Positions 1-8,651 of a DNA stretch of 64,000 bases are shown in pieces. Position 1 is the stretch's first letter; each line of letters begins with the position of its first letter. The notes below the pieces were generated by a model, which did not search any database, was not told the origin of the DNA, and worked only from the letters and a program-made list of their open reading frames with translations. The translations under genes were made by a program, and so were the position numbers. Source of the DNA: Chelatococcus caeni (GTDB taxonomy: Bacteria > Pseudomonadota > Alphaproteobacteria > Rhizobiales > Beijerinckiaceae); NCBI RefSeq assembly GCF_014196925.1, contig NZ_JACIEN010000003.1:1-64000 (forward strand), given 5' to 3'.

Positions 1-555
1 CGCTGGGACGGCTGGCTCGACGAGGCCCGCCACAACACGCTGGACGTTGAGCGCTGCTGGTCGCCGGCCGAGCTGGAGGACGCGGGGCTCGCCGTGATCC
101 AACCGGCGATCATCCCGCCCGGCAAGGTGCCGGTCGGCGGGCCCGTCCTGGTCGATGACGACGGCGTGCCGCGCGAGAGCTATCAGCTCGAAGACGTTCC
201 GCAGCCAGAGCCGAGCCTTGCCGAGTATGCCGCCATGCGTCGCTGGGAAGCCGAGGTTGGTGGCACAACCTGGTCGGGCTGGTCGGTCCACACAGACCGG
301 GAAAGCCAGGGCAAGATCGTTGCCGAGGTGCTCGCGATCGAGCGCGGCGAGCGCCAGGATGGCGACGCGTGGAAGTTCGCCGATGGCGAGTTCCGGGCGC
401 TCACGAATGCCGACATGGAGGCGCTGGCGCTGGCGGTGCGGACCCATATCCGCGACGCGTTCGCGATCGAGGCACAGGTCCTGGCGGACATCACGGCAGG
501 GGCAATCACCACCACCGCGCAGATTGATGCTGCTTTTGCGAACGGCGGTTCATGA
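1..555 (+). CDS. Phage DUF4376-type protein, 5' end cut by the window
   Basis: The frame is open from base 1, so the true start lies outside the window; the first internal ATG is at 94. The C-terminal ~70 residues (W-K-F-ADGEFR, then NADMEALALAVRTHI and an alternating Ala-rich helix) resemble DUF4376, a domain found at the end of tail-fibre-associated proteins in myophages and Mu-like phages. The position just before the sheath gene fits a tail-fibre or fibre-assembly gene at the end of the baseplate/fibre module. Exact role is inferred from family and context only. Confidence 0.7.
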   Translation, partial: RWDGWLDEARHNTLDVERCWSPAELEDAGLAVIQPAIIPPGKVPVGGPVLVDDDGVPRESYQLEDVPQPEPSLAEYAAMRRWEAEVGGTTWSGWSVHTDRESQGKIVAEVLAIERGERQDGDAWKFADGEFRALTNADMEALALAVRTHIRDAFAIEAQVLADITAGAITTTAQIDAAFANGGS

Positions 556-566
556 CAGCGGCTATC

Positions 567-932
567 TCATGCCCGATCGTCAGCAGGGGATGCGGCCGAA
601 TCCGGGGCGAGACTGTTCTGCACCGGTAGCGGCATCAACGTAGAAAGGTGGCGGCGCAGAGCATCCGCTGCATCGCTGGCCACCTTTCGCAGTTCGGCAA
701 CGTGATCCCCTTTTTTTGTGCTCAGACTGTTGGCCGCCGCGGCCAGCCGCTCGCACTCGCGGAGGACGTTGTCTCTCAGATCGAGAGCCGCGCCGTCCGG
801 TTGCACGCGGGACATCGCGTTCTCTAAATGCATCCTGGCACTATTCAGGAGCCTGCTGCCGCCGCCCATGGGCATCATGTAGATTTCGGTCTTCAGCAGA
901 TTGAGGTCCGAATCCGACGGACATTCAGGCAT
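567..932 (-). CDS. Hypothetical phage protein (121 aa)
   Basis: Supported by a strong AGGAGG ribosome binding site four bases before the ATG. It is transcribed against the surrounding tail genes. The product is soluble and mostly helical, with heptad-like Leu/Ala spacing from about residue 45 to 95; no domain is recognised. An isolated reverse-oriented gene inside a tail operon is typical of a lysogeny-expressed accessory gene (moron), but nothing in the sequence shows what it does. Confidence 0.6.
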   Translation of the reverse strand: MPECPSDSDLNLLKTEIYMMPMGGGSRLLNSARMHLENAMSRVQPDGAALDLRDNVLRECERLAAAANSLSTKKGDHVAELRKVASDAADALRRHLSTLMPLPVQNSLAPDSAASPADDRA

Positions 933-1077
933 AGTACCTCCTAGCGGGACCCGCGCGCTGCGGGGTGTCGGCCGGAGAACGGCCCAACCGACCCGGGAGT
1001 TCCAAGCATTCAGTCCAGTTGGGCCGCTGTGTCAAGCTCCACCTGCGTCAGCGGACGGCCTCGCCGTTGCGCCTTCG

Positions 1078-1109
1078 AAAAAAGGCCCCGGACGCGCGTC
1101 CGGGGCCTT
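1078..1109 (-). terminator. Hairpin with T-run in minus-strand sense
   Basis: A perfect 12-bp stem (1082-1093 with 1098-1109, GCGC loop) is flanked on the left by six A on the plus strand, which read as a T-run after the hairpin on the minus strand. It would stop minus-strand transcripts arriving from the tail region before they reach the gene at 567-932. On the plus strand it lies in the leader of the sheath gene. Confidence 0.6.
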
Positions 1110-1180
1110 GCAGTTTGGCTGTCTCCCTACCGTTCCCGTCGATCAGTCCGCTGTCAAGCACCTGTCGATCGAGGGACGAT

Positions 1181-2392
1181 ATGCCCATCTCCGAATATTT
1201 CCACGGCACGCGCGTCTTCCAGGCGGGTCAGACGACGCGGCCCGTCTCCGTCAACGAGTATTCCACGCTCGGCGCTGTCGTGGTGGCGCCAGCCGCAGAC
1301 CCGGAGAAGTTCCCGCTCAACGTGGTGACGACCATGTTCACCAACGACACCGAGATGCGCACGGCGCTCGGCGCCGGCGGCAACGTCGACGCGGTGCTCG
1401 ATGCTGTCGACGACCAGGGCGTCGTCGCCGAACTGCAGGTCGTGCGCGTGGCCGAGGGCGACGGGGCGAACGACCAGGACAAGCTGGAAGCGACCATCGC
1501 GAACATCGTCGGCTCGGGCGCCAACAACTCGGGCGTCCATGCCTTCAAAGAGGCTTCGAAGCCCGCGAAACTCGTCTTCGTGCCGGGCTACACCAGTCAG
1601 CGCCTGGGCAATGCCAAGAACCCGGTGGCGGCCGAGTTGACGGGCATCTGCAACCGCCTGCGCGGCATCAAGATCCTCGATACGCCGGACACGTCGAGGG
1701 AGGCGGCCGACACCTATCGCTCCGACTTCGCCGACGACAAGCGGGCGTACCTCTTTCACCCGTCCGTCAAGGTTCTGGCCGGTACGCAGATCATCAACCA
1801 GCCGGGCTCGGGCCGCGTCGCGGGGCTGTTCGTCAAGCGTGACCGGGACATCGGCGGGCCGTGGGAAAGCCCGTCCAACCAGACGATCGGCGGCATCCTC
1901 GGCCCGTCGCGGCCGATCAGCTACTACACCGGCGAGCCGGACAGCGAAGCCAACTGGCTGAACGAAAAGCGTATCGCCACGATCCGCGCCGGCTCGATCC
2001 TGTGGGGGAACGAAACCTGCGCGCAGGATCCGCTCGACCGCTTCGTCAACGTGGTGCGCACCACGGACGCCATCGACGACGCGGTCATCAACGCCTTCTA
2101 TTGGGCGCTCGACCGCAACCTGTCGGTGCCGCTCGGCGTCGCCGTCATCCAGTCGCTCGACAACTTCCTCGACGAGCTGAAGGCAGTCGGCGCGATCCTT
2201 GGCGGTCGGGCGTGGTTCGAGCGCCCGCTCAACACGAACGAGAGCCTCGCCTCGGGCATTTTGCGCGTCGAGTACGACCGCGAGCCCGCCGCGCCGCTGC
2301 AGGATCTGCAGTTCGGCGCCCGTCGCAACCTCACCTACTACGCCGAGCTGGCCAACGGCATCCTGCAGACGCTGGAGCGGCAGGCGGCCTGA
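1181..2392 (+). CDS. FI: Tail sheath protein (P2 gpFI family)
   Basis: About 403 residues, close to the usual ~396 of P2 gpFI. The sheath-family signature includes an N-terminal FHGTRVF motif and an internal ADDKRAYLFHPSVK-like block (about residues 185-200). The C-terminal domain carries R-N-L-T-Y-Y-ELAN. It forms the contractile outer tube of a myovirus tail and is assembled around the FII tube. The start is the ATG preceded by GAGGGA; the frame stays open upstream to 965 but has no ribosome binding site there. It opens a tightly packed operon FI-FII-E-T-U-X-D in P2 order. Confidence 0.9.
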   Translation: MPISEYFHGTRVFQAGQTTRPVSVNEYSTLGAVVVAPAADPEKFPLNVVTTMFTNDTEMRTALGAGGNVDAVLDAVDDQGVVAELQVVRVAEGDGANDQDKLEATIANIVGSGANNSGVHAFKEASKPAKLVFVPGYTSQRLGNAKNPVAAELTGICNRLRGIKILDTPDTSREAADTYRSDFADDKRAYLFHPSVKVLAGTQIINQPGSGRVAGLFVKRDRDIGGPWESPSNQTIGGILGPSRPISYYTGEPDSEANWLNEKRIATIRAGSILWGNETCAQDPLDRFVNVVRTTDAIDDAVINAFYWALDRNLSVPLGVAVIQSLDNFLDELKAVGAILGGRAWFERPLNTNESLASGILRVEYDREPAAPLQDLQFGARRNLTYYAELANGILQTLERQAA

Positions 2393-2416
2393 CGGCGCGG
2401 GCAACGGAGACCTCCC

Positions 2417-2962
2417 ATGGCGAAGCTTCCCTTCCTCATCCTGCGCGCAGCCAATCTTCTGGCCGAGGACGCCAACGGCCAGACGCTGAACGCTCACCTC
2501 GTGCTCGGGCGCACCAAGCTCCCTGTGCAGCGGGAGACATACGAGTCGTTTACGCCGGCCGGCGCCAATGGCGCCGTCGAGATCGCCACCTCGCGCGAGC
2601 CCTGCGCGGTGCCCTTCAAAATGCAGGGCATGCAGCCGGAGATGCTGGCGCTGTTCCAGACGCCCTTCGGCACGCGGCGCAAGTTCACCATCCTCGGCGC
2701 CCTCGTGAACGAATATGCGACCTCGGCGTCCGAGAGGGAGGTGCAGGTCATCGCCACCATGTACGGGCGCCTCAATGCCGAGACGGACGAGACCGAGGGC
2801 GGCGGCTTCGCCGGGACGGAATACGAGATCAAGTCGATCTCGAAATACGTCCTCACCATCGGCACCCGCGAGATCTGCCGGTGGAACGTCGAGCTGGGCG
2901 GCTGGGTCGACGGCGACGGGCAGGCCCAGCGCATCGCCAACATGATCGGGGCGAACCTCTGA
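2417..2962 (+). CDS. FII: Major tail tube protein (P2 gpFII family)
   Basis: 181 residues (P2 FII is 172). The family pattern is visible: short N-terminal segment, central beta-rich core, and a C-terminal region ending around the strand KYVLTIGTREICRWNVE. It polymerises into the inner tail tube through which DNA passes. It follows the sheath gene by 24 bp, and its TGA overlaps the ATG of the next gene, indicating translational coupling. Confidence 0.9.
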   Translation: MAKLPFLILRAANLLAEDANGQTLNAHLVLGRTKLPVQRETYESFTPAGANGAVEIATSREPCAVPFKMQGMQPEMLALFQTPFGTRRKFTILGALVNEYATSASEREVQVIATMYGRLNAETDETEGGGFAGTEYEIKSISKYVLTIGTREICRWNVELGGWVDGDGQAQRIANMIGANL

Positions 2963-3408
2963 TGGCCGAGGACGATCTGACGCCCGTGAAGCCACCGCCA
3001 GGCTTCCCCGGTGCAACGCCCCAGCCGGCCGCACGCATCGCGCCGGCCGGGCCAGTCGTGGCGCCGGCGGATCCCGATCGCTGGTCGACCGTGGTGCCGC
3101 TGGACTATCCGCTCCTGGTCGATGGCGAACGGCTCGATCAGCTCACCGTGCGGGCGCTGTCGGGCATCCAGTTCATGGGCATCATCGTCGATGCGGGCGG
3201 CGACGAGGATGCCCTGCTCGATCTCGCCCGCGCGGCCATGGCCGGCGTGCACCCGGCCGTCGTCGCCGGCCTGCGCGACGACGACTACTTGCGCTTCGTG
3301 GCCGCCTGCCGCCCTTTCTTGCCGCGCCAGCTACGGGACGACCCGGACCTCGCCGACGTCGTGGCGCTGGCAGACAAAGCGATGGGCGAGACCGGAACCG
3401 AGGCCTGA
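2962..3408 (+). CDS. E: Tail assembly chaperone (P2 gpE-like)
   Basis: 148 residues. The first ~45 are Pro/Ala-rich and look disordered. The rest (VPLDYPLLVDGERLDQLTVR, then a helical region) matches the gpE-type tail assembly chaperone that binds the tape measure during tube assembly. It is longer than P2 gpE (about 90 residues) because of the N-terminal extension. The ATG overlaps the FII stop. The open frame just after its stop, in the -1 register, encodes the E' module (see next entry). Confidence 0.75.
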   Translation: MAEDDLTPVKPPPGFPGATPQPAARIAPAGPVVAPADPDRWSTVVPLDYPLLVDGERLDQLTVRALSGIQFMGIIVDAGGDEDALLDLARAAMAGVHPAVVAGLRDDDYLRFVAACRPFLPRQLRDDPDLADVVALADKAMGETGTEA

Positions 3409-3545
3409 CGGCGTTCCCGGCCTTCGTCGCCGAGGTGGCGCATGTGCTGATGACACCTCTGCCCGCCGTCCTCGCCATGCGCGTGCCCGAGATCCTCATG
3501 TGGCACCACGAGGCCGCCCTGGTGACGCTGGGGGAGGAGGACTGA
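3408..3545 (+). CDS. GpE'-type module, probably made by -1 frameshift from E
   Basis: In the -1 register relative to E, a frame open across the E stop encodes FVAEVAHVL(M)TPLPAVLAM-RVPEILMWHHEA and ends at TGA 3543-3545. This aligns with the small P2 GpE family (PF06528), whose hallmark is hydrophobic-xx-PP/PL, then M-x-L-x-E-L-M-x-W. In P2 the E' product arises by -1 translational frameshifting. No canonical slippery heptamer is obvious here, and there is no good ATG with a ribosome binding site, so either frameshifting or reinitiation remains possible. It sits one base before the tape measure gene, as expected. Confidence 0.65.
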   Translation, partial: TAFPAFVAEVAHVLMTPLPAVLAMRVPEILMWHHEAALVTLGEED

Positions 3546-3546
3546 C

Positions 3547-5706
3547 ATGTCCAACATGCGCGTCAAGCTCTTCCTGGAGCTGGTGAACAAGCTGGCCGGC
3601 CCGGCCAAGCGGGCGCAGCGGGATCTTCAGGGGGTGAAGAAGGAGGCCGACCGCCTCGGCAAGACGCGCGGCGGCGAGCAGCTGGAGCGCGGGCTCAAGC
3701 GTGCCGGTAACGAGTCACGCCGTACGAAGCGCGAGGTCGCAGGCGTCGTCGCCGAGGCGAGGAAGCTGAACAACACGCGCGCGGGCAAGCGGCTGGCGGA
3801 CGATCTCCGCAGGGCCGGCAAGGAGGCGGCGCGGACCCGTCAGGAGCTGGACAAGCTCAACAAGCGCCAACCCCGCAACCAACGGCAGTCGGGGGCGCCG
3901 AGACATGCGTCGGCAGCAGCCGTGGAGGAGCCGCCCGGCATCATCGCCGGAGGGCGCGGCGTTCTGGCCGCGGCAGGCGGCGTCTACGCCGCACGGCTCG
4001 CCACGGGTGCCACCGTCGGCCAGTCCATCTCTTTCGAGAAGGCAATGGCCGAGGTCCGCAAGAAGCTCGATGGCATGGACGATCCCGCCGAACTGGCGAA
4101 GATCGAAAGGCTGATCGTCAACGCAGCGATCGCCTATGGGCGCTCCCGCGAGGAGATCGCCGGACTCGTTGCTGAAGCGGGCGCCACCGGCGTGTCCAAG
4201 GAGGACATGCCGGAGTTCCTTCGAATCACCATGGCCGCAGCCACGGCCTGGGATGCGCCGGCCGACCAGACGTCGCAGGCGCTCGCAAAGATCCGCGCTG
4301 CCACCCAATGGACGAACCAAGAGCTGGAGCAGTTCGTCGACAAGGTGAACGCCCTTTCCGACTCTGGATCGGCGAAGGAAATGGACGTGGTCGAGATGTT
4401 CCAGCGCGCCGGAGCGGCTGCGAAAGCGGCCGGCGTCGAGTTCGACACCTCGCTCGCGTTCCTGACTGCGATGAACAACGTTGCGATCGTACCCGAGGTT
4501 GCTTCGCGGGGATTCGCAGCCTTCGCATCGACGCTTCGGACAGCACGTTCGGGCGGCAAGAAGAGAGTGGGCCAAGGCCTGAAGATGCTTGGGCTTTCCA
4601 GCGGACAGGTCGAGAAGGGCATGCGAACGGACGCCCTCAAGACCATGCTCGACGTGCTGGAGCGGCTGCAGAAGCATCCGGATCAGGCATCGGCTGCGAT
4701 CAAGATTTTTGGCGAGGAGTGGTGGGACGAGATAGCTCGTGCCGGTCAGGCGCTGCCTGAGATCATGAAGAACCTTGAAATCCTCAAATCGCCGGCGAAT
4801 TGGCAAGGCTCGGCACAGAAGAACCTCAACATCGAGCTAGGGACCACCGCCAATCACCTCGAACGCCTGAAAACGCTGGCCACGGAAGTCGGCGACCGCA
4901 TGGGCCGCTGGGCGCTGCCCGGCATCAATGAGCAGGTCCAGGAGCTGATCGATCTCATGGGCCGCGTCGACGAGCGCGGCACGTTCCTCCAGCGGCTCAT
5001 GACCAAGATCGACACGTATTACCGCGAGCGCGCGCGGCTCGAAGGGCGAATGGGTGAGAACGGTCTCATCCAGATCGAGCCCGCCGCAAACCTCGGTGCA
5101 GGCGGCAATATCGAGAACAAGCTTGAGGAAACCCTGCCCTGGCTGAGCGGGCGGAAGTGGAACGAGTGGCTCAATGACTGGGTCGGCGGCTCGGCCGAGG
5201 ATGCCGAGGCGAAGGCCAAGGCCTCGGCCGAGGCCGATCACGCCTATGACAGCCGCTTCCGCGACCGCAAGGCCGTGCTGGCGCAGATCCACGAGCGCGA
5301 GCGGCGCCGCCGTGCCGCCTTCGACAAGCTGCAGGGGAACAGCACGCTGCATTTCGGCCCGTCCGGCCCCTTCGGCCAGGAGAGCCGTGGCATCGCCCCG
5401 ATCGGTGCCGGCCATTGGCCTGGCGTCGACATCAACCTGGGCTCCACCATCACCCAGCAGCTGCAGGAAGCGGCCGACAGTGCCGTCGAGACCGGGGCCA
5501 CCATCCGCTCGACGCTCGCCGGCACCAATCTCGCCCCGGCCGGGCAGGCGATGATGTCGACGCTCGCTGCCGGCATCCGGGCCGGCGGGGCACAGGCGGT
5601 TGCCGAGGCAGAGGCCGTCGCGCGGCGCGTGCAGGCCGTCTCCGGGCGGGCCGGCGGCGGCCGACCGGCGCCGATCAACGGCGCCCTTCACGACGGAGTC
5701 GACTGA
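3547..5706 (+). CDS. T: Tail tape measure protein (P2 gpT-like)
   Basis: 719 residues. An N-terminal Lys/Arg-rich coiled coil (about 10-110) is followed by the conserved TP901-type tape measure core: FEKAMAEVRK at about 160, IAGLVAEAGATG at about 200, and W-x-x-x-x-QTSQALAKI. The C-terminal part is coiled coil and Ala-rich. It sets tail length and is ejected with the DNA. P2 gpT is 815 residues, so this tail should be slightly shorter. Its TGA overlaps the start of U. Confidence 0.88.
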   Translation: MSNMRVKLFLELVNKLAGPAKRAQRDLQGVKKEADRLGKTRGGEQLERGLKRAGNESRRTKREVAGVVAEARKLNNTRAGKRLADDLRRAGKEAARTRQELDKLNKRQPRNQRQSGAPRHASAAAVEEPPGIIAGGRGVLAAAGGVYAARLATGATVGQSISFEKAMAEVRKKLDGMDDPAELAKIERLIVNAAIAYGRSREEIAGLVAEAGATGVSKEDMPEFLRITMAAATAWDAPADQTSQALAKIRAATQWTNQELEQFVDKVNALSDSGSAKEMDVVEMFQRAGAAAKAAGVEFDTSLAFLTAMNNVAIVPEVASRGFAAFASTLRTARSGGKKRVGQGLKMLGLSSGQVEKGMRTDALKTMLDVLERLQKHPDQASAAIKIFGEEWWDEIARAGQALPEIMKNLEILKSPANWQGSAQKNLNIELGTTANHLERLKTLATEVGDRMGRWALPGINEQVQELIDLMGRVDERGTFLQRLMTKIDTYYRERARLEGRMGENGLIQIEPAANLGAGGNIENKLEETLPWLSGRKWNEWLNDWVGGSAEDAEAKAKASAEADHAYDSRFRDRKAVLAQIHERERRRRAAFDKLQGNSTLHFGPSGPFGQESRGIAPIGAGHWPGVDINLGSTITQQLQEAADSAVETGATIRSTLAGTNLAPAGQAMMSTLAAGIRAGGAQAVAEAEAVARRVQAVSGRAGGGRPAPINGALHDGVD

Positions 5707-6131
5707 TGCAGATCCCGCTGCTCGCCCTCGGCCCGCATGTCTTTGCGTCCTTGCCTTTGTCGCTGCAGCGCCTGCGTGAGCGGACGGTCGCGAACTGGCC
5801 GGCGGTGGGGCGCTTCGGCGTCGGTCCTGCGCGGCAGTTCACCGGCCGCGGCGAGGACGAGTTCGAGATCGAGGGCCTCTACTTCCACCAGGACTTCGGC
5901 GGGCACGAGGAGTACCTCGCCCTCAAGGCGACGCAGTCGGCCGGCCAGCCGGTCGATCTTCTCGGCTGGGCGGCCGGCGGTGCGGCGGCGTCCGTGTTCG
6001 GCACCGTGGTCATTCTCGAAGTCGGCGCCGAGCATGAGTGGATCGGCGACAACGGCATCGGCCGCAAGGTCGGCTTCGACGTCAGGATCGCTCCCCTCGG
6101 TGGCGATCCTCGCTTCGGGGGGCTGTTCTGA
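5706..6131 (+). CDS. U: Tail completion protein (P2 gpU family)
   Basis: 141 residues, beginning MQIPLLALGPHVF and containing the family's W-P-AVGRFGxGPA-x-QFTG segment and a terminal IG(R)KV-x-FDVRIAPLG strand. GpU terminates and caps the tail tube after sheath polymerisation. The ATG overlaps the T stop (TGATG) and the stop overlaps the X start, so T-U-X are translationally coupled. The order T-U-X-D matches P2. Confidence 0.85.
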   Translation: MQIPLLALGPHVFASLPLSLQRLRERTVANWPAVGRFGVGPARQFTGRGEDEFEIEGLYFHQDFGGHEEYLALKATQSAGQPVDLLGWAAGGAAASVFGTVVILEVGAEHEWIGDNGIGRKVGFDVRIAPLGGDPRFGGLF

Positions 6132-6346
6132 TGCGCGTCAAGGTGGAGCGAGAGAGCATGACCGTCGACCTCGTCGTCTGGCAGGCCTTCGGCCGGCAGG
6201 ACGAGGGCCTTGTCGAGCAAGTGCTCGCCCTCAATCCCGATATCGCGGACGTCGGCATCATGTTGCCGGTGGGCATCGAGGTCGAGCTGCCAGAGCCGCA
6301 GGCGCGGCCGAGGACACGGCAGGACGTCGTGCGCCTGTGGAGTTGA
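6131..6346 (+). CDS. X: Tail protein X (P2 gpX family, LysM-like)
   Basis: 71 residues (P2 gpX is 67). After a short basic N-terminus, the sequence VWQAFGRQDEGLVEQVLALNPDIAD fits the small LysM-like fold of gpX, an essential baseplate/tail hub protein. It overlaps the U stop by one base and is followed one base after its stop by D. Confidence 0.85.
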   Translation: MRVKVERESMTVDLVVWQAFGRQDEGLVEQVLALNPDIADVGIMLPVGIEVELPEPQARPRTRQDVVRLWS

Positions 6347-6347
6347 G

Positions 6348-7406
6348 ATGCCCTACGTCTTCAGCACGACGCAGCGCGGCTTCACGCCCGTCCTCATCGT
6401 GAAGGTGGACGGCCAGGAGGTCTCGGGCGGCTTCTATAATCGCCTGATCGAGGCGAGCGTGCGTGACGAGGCCGGCCAGAAGTCCGATCAGGCCACGTTC
6501 AAGCTGGACGATGCCGGCAATGCCCTGGAGTTGCCGCGCGAGAAGGCGTCGATCGAGCTCTATGCCGGCTGGAAGGAAACCGGACCGGCCCAGCTGATCG
6601 GGCTCTATGAGCTGCAGACGCTGAGCCTCGCCGGCGATGTGAGCGGCGGCGAGACCATGGTGCTACAGGCGAGTGCGGCCGACCTGCGGCGCAAGCTGAA
6701 GGGCGAAGGCCGGGAGCACTTCGAGAACACGACGGTCGGCAAGATCGTTGAGCGCATCGCCGGCCGCAACGGCCTCTCGGCCCGTGTCTCTCCCGAGCTG
6801 GCAGGCATCTCGATCCCGTACAAGGCCCGCATCGACAGCAGCGAGATCGACTTTCTGACGCGCCTCGCCGATGACCTGGGCGCCGTGCTGAAGCCCATGG
6901 GCAACGTCATCGTCATGGCGCCGCGCGGCATGGCGAAGTCGGCGAGCGGGCTGCTCCTGCCGGCCATCAAGATCGAGAAAAGCGACTGCTCGAGCTGGGA
7001 AGTGAACCCGAATGGCCGGGCGCAGTACGGCAAGGTGCGGGCCGCCTACATCGACCAGCGGACCGGCAAGCGCGTCATCGTCGACGCACCGACAGGCCTC
7101 GACGGCCCGGACTTCACCATCCGCGATCCGCTGCCCGGCCGGGAACAGGCCGAGAAGGCGGCGCAGGCCGAAGCCCGGCGCCTGACCCGCAACACCGGAG
7201 ACGGCCATTTCGAACTGGCCCTCGGCCGCGTCGACGCCCAGGCCGAGGCCGACGTCATCGCCGGCAGCTCCTTCCGCAAGGAGATCGCCGGTGTGTGGCG
7301 CGCCGAGGCCGTCGAGCACACGTGGGCCGACGAGGGCTGGCACACCCGCATCGAGATCAAGGCGAAGGAGGACGGGACGTCGACGAAGGACGATGACGAC
7401 GACTGA
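6348..7406 (+). CDS. D: Baseplate hub / late control protein D (P2 gpD family)
   Basis: 352 residues, near the usual ~387 of P2 gpD. The N-terminus (PVLIVKVDGQEVSGGFYNRLIEASVRDEAGQKSD... region) and the central HFENTTVGKIVERIAGRNGL motif are family hallmarks. GpD is a hub homologue of T4 gp27. It starts two bases after the X stop and ends the tail operon, as in P2, where D marks the right end of the late genes. Residues 345-352 are a run of Asp. Confidence 0.88.
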   Translation: MPYVFSTTQRGFTPVLIVKVDGQEVSGGFYNRLIEASVRDEAGQKSDQATFKLDDAGNALELPREKASIELYAGWKETGPAQLIGLYELQTLSLAGDVSGGETMVLQASAADLRRKLKGEGREHFENTTVGKIVERIAGRNGLSARVSPELAGISIPYKARIDSSEIDFLTRLADDLGAVLKPMGNVIVMAPRGMAKSASGLLLPAIKIEKSDCSSWEVNPNGRAQYGKVRAAYIDQRTGKRVIVDAPTGLDGPDFTIRDPLPGREQAEKAAQAEARRLTRNTGDGHFELALGRVDAQAEADVIAGSSFRKEIAGVWRAEAVEHTWADEGWHTRIEIKAKEDGTSTKDDDDD

Positions 7407-7554
7407 ATGGTGACGTGACGGGGGAGCCCGAGGGCTCCGGCGGCCTACTTGGGGAAGTGGGGGACCGCCCGACGAGCATTGCACCACATCGCCCGCCACG
7501 ACGGCCTTGGAAGGCCGCGCGCGCATGGGCGCTGATTCTGGGTCGATACACAAT

Positions 7555-8361
7555 ATGAATGCTGATCTGCAGACCGTGCGGCCGATCCGCCCGGTGGCCG
7601 CCTACATCGGCGGCAAGAAGCAGCTCTCGAAGCTGCTCGCGGACCTCATCGCCGCAACCGACCACACCACCTACTGCGAGCCGTTCGTCGGCATGGGTGG
7701 CGTGTTCTTCAAGCGCCATGCCGTGCCCAAGGCCGAGGCGATCAACGACCTCAGCCGCGACGTCGCGACGTTCTTCCGCATCCTGCAGCGGCACTACCAG
7801 CCGTTCATGGACATGCTGAAATGGCAGCTGAGCAGCAGGGCAGAGTTCGAACGGCTGCTGAGGCGGGAGCCGGACACGCTGACCGACCTGGAACGAGCAG
7901 CGCGATTCCTCTATCTGCAGCGCCTCTCATTTGGCGGCAAGGTAGCCGGTCGGGTGTTCGGCATCGACACCCAGGCGCCGGGCCGATTCGACGTGCGCAA
8001 GCTGGGGCCGCTCTTGGAGGCGGCACATGAACGCCTCGCTGGTGTCTGGATCGAGTGCCTGCCGTGGCGGCAGTTCATCGAGCGCTGGGACCGTCCGGGC
8101 ACGCTGTTCTATCTCGACCCGCCCTATTGGGGCACCGAGCACTACTACGGCCGGGAGCTGTTCGGGCGCGACGAGTTCACCGAGATGGCGGCCATTTTGA
8201 GGGGCCTTCAAGGCCGTTTCATCCTCACGCTCAACGACGTGCCCGAGGTCCGGGCGCTGTTCTCATGGGCGCGGATCGAGACGGCCGAATTGACCTACAC
8301 GGCGGGTGGGAATGGTGCGGCCAAATCCGTGCGCGAAGTGGTCATCCGAGGGCCGTCGTGA
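7555..8361 (+). CDS. D12-class DNA adenine N6-methyltransferase (Dam-like)
   Basis: 268 residues. The SAM-binding motif is CEPFVGMGGVFF (about 41-52), preceded by AYIGGKKQL; the catalytic DPPYW follows at about residue 186. The motif order X-I-IV is that of Dam/D12 enzymes. The target-recognition insert is short. No strong ribosome binding site is seen at ATG 7555; the frame extends to 7507 with other starts. It is the last gene before the att site, a common place for prophage cargo that protects DNA or alters host methylation. The recognition sequence cannot be read from sequence. Confidence 0.85.
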   Translation: MNADLQTVRPIRPVAAYIGGKKQLSKLLADLIAATDHTTYCEPFVGMGGVFFKRHAVPKAEAINDLSRDVATFFRILQRHYQPFMDMLKWQLSSRAEFERLLRREPDTLTDLERAARFLYLQRLSFGGKVAGRVFGIDTQAPGRFDVRKLGPLLEAAHERLAGVWIECLPWRQFIERWDRPGTLFYLDPPYWGTEHYYGRELFGRDEFTEMAAILRGLQGRFILTLNDVPEVRALFSWARIETAELTYTAGGNGAAKSVREVVIRGPS

Positions 8362-8512
8362 GGGCACGGCGCGCGCTCGCATGTGATGTTGCGCAGAGTC
8401 GCACGCGATTTTGCGCGCTACAGTGGAAGAGCTGCAAATTCGGATGATGGGATCGAAACGGACGCTTCGGGCGCGAAGGCGGCAGGCGCAAGCGTTCGCA
8501 GATTGGTCCGAA
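8362..8512 (+). other. Non-coding end of the left prophage
   Basis: No gene is seen. The segment contains TGTTGCGCAGAGTCGCACG (8387-8405) followed by GATTTTGCGCGC, which is reminiscent of, but weaker than, the dispersed motif of the podoprophage. It ends at the 48-bp att repeat, so it is either the right end of the P2-like prophage or host DNA downstream of the original tRNA-Glu. Confidence 0.4.
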
Positions 8513-8560
8513 GTGGCGCGCCCAAGGGGACTCGAACCCCTGTTTTCGCCGTGAAAGGGC
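8513..8560. repeat. attL: attL: 48-bp copy of the tRNA-Glu 3' half
   Basis: Identical over 48 bp to 54586-54633, which forms the 3' half (T arm, acceptor 3' strand, CCA and part of the anticodon arm) of the tRNA-Glu gene at the right junction. This copy lacks the 5' half, so it is not a functional tRNA. The integrase gene begins less than 1.5 kb to its right. Together these show site-specific integration into the tRNA 3' end. Confidence 0.93.
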
Positions 8561-8651
8561 TGCGTGCAAGTTGCAAAAACGCATTTTCGCCTTATAAATC
8601 AACAATCTGCCATAACTGAAACGCGCAAAACGCGACAATCAATGGCCAGTA

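Noticed and set aside
1154-3034. Minus-strand open frame of 626 codons opposite sheath and tube genes
   Set aside because: The plus strand encodes recognisable FI and FII proteins with ribosome binding sites.
8513-8560. Possible second tRNA gene at the left repeat
   Set aside because: Only the 3' half is present; no 5' acceptor strand or D arm follows, so it is an att remnant.
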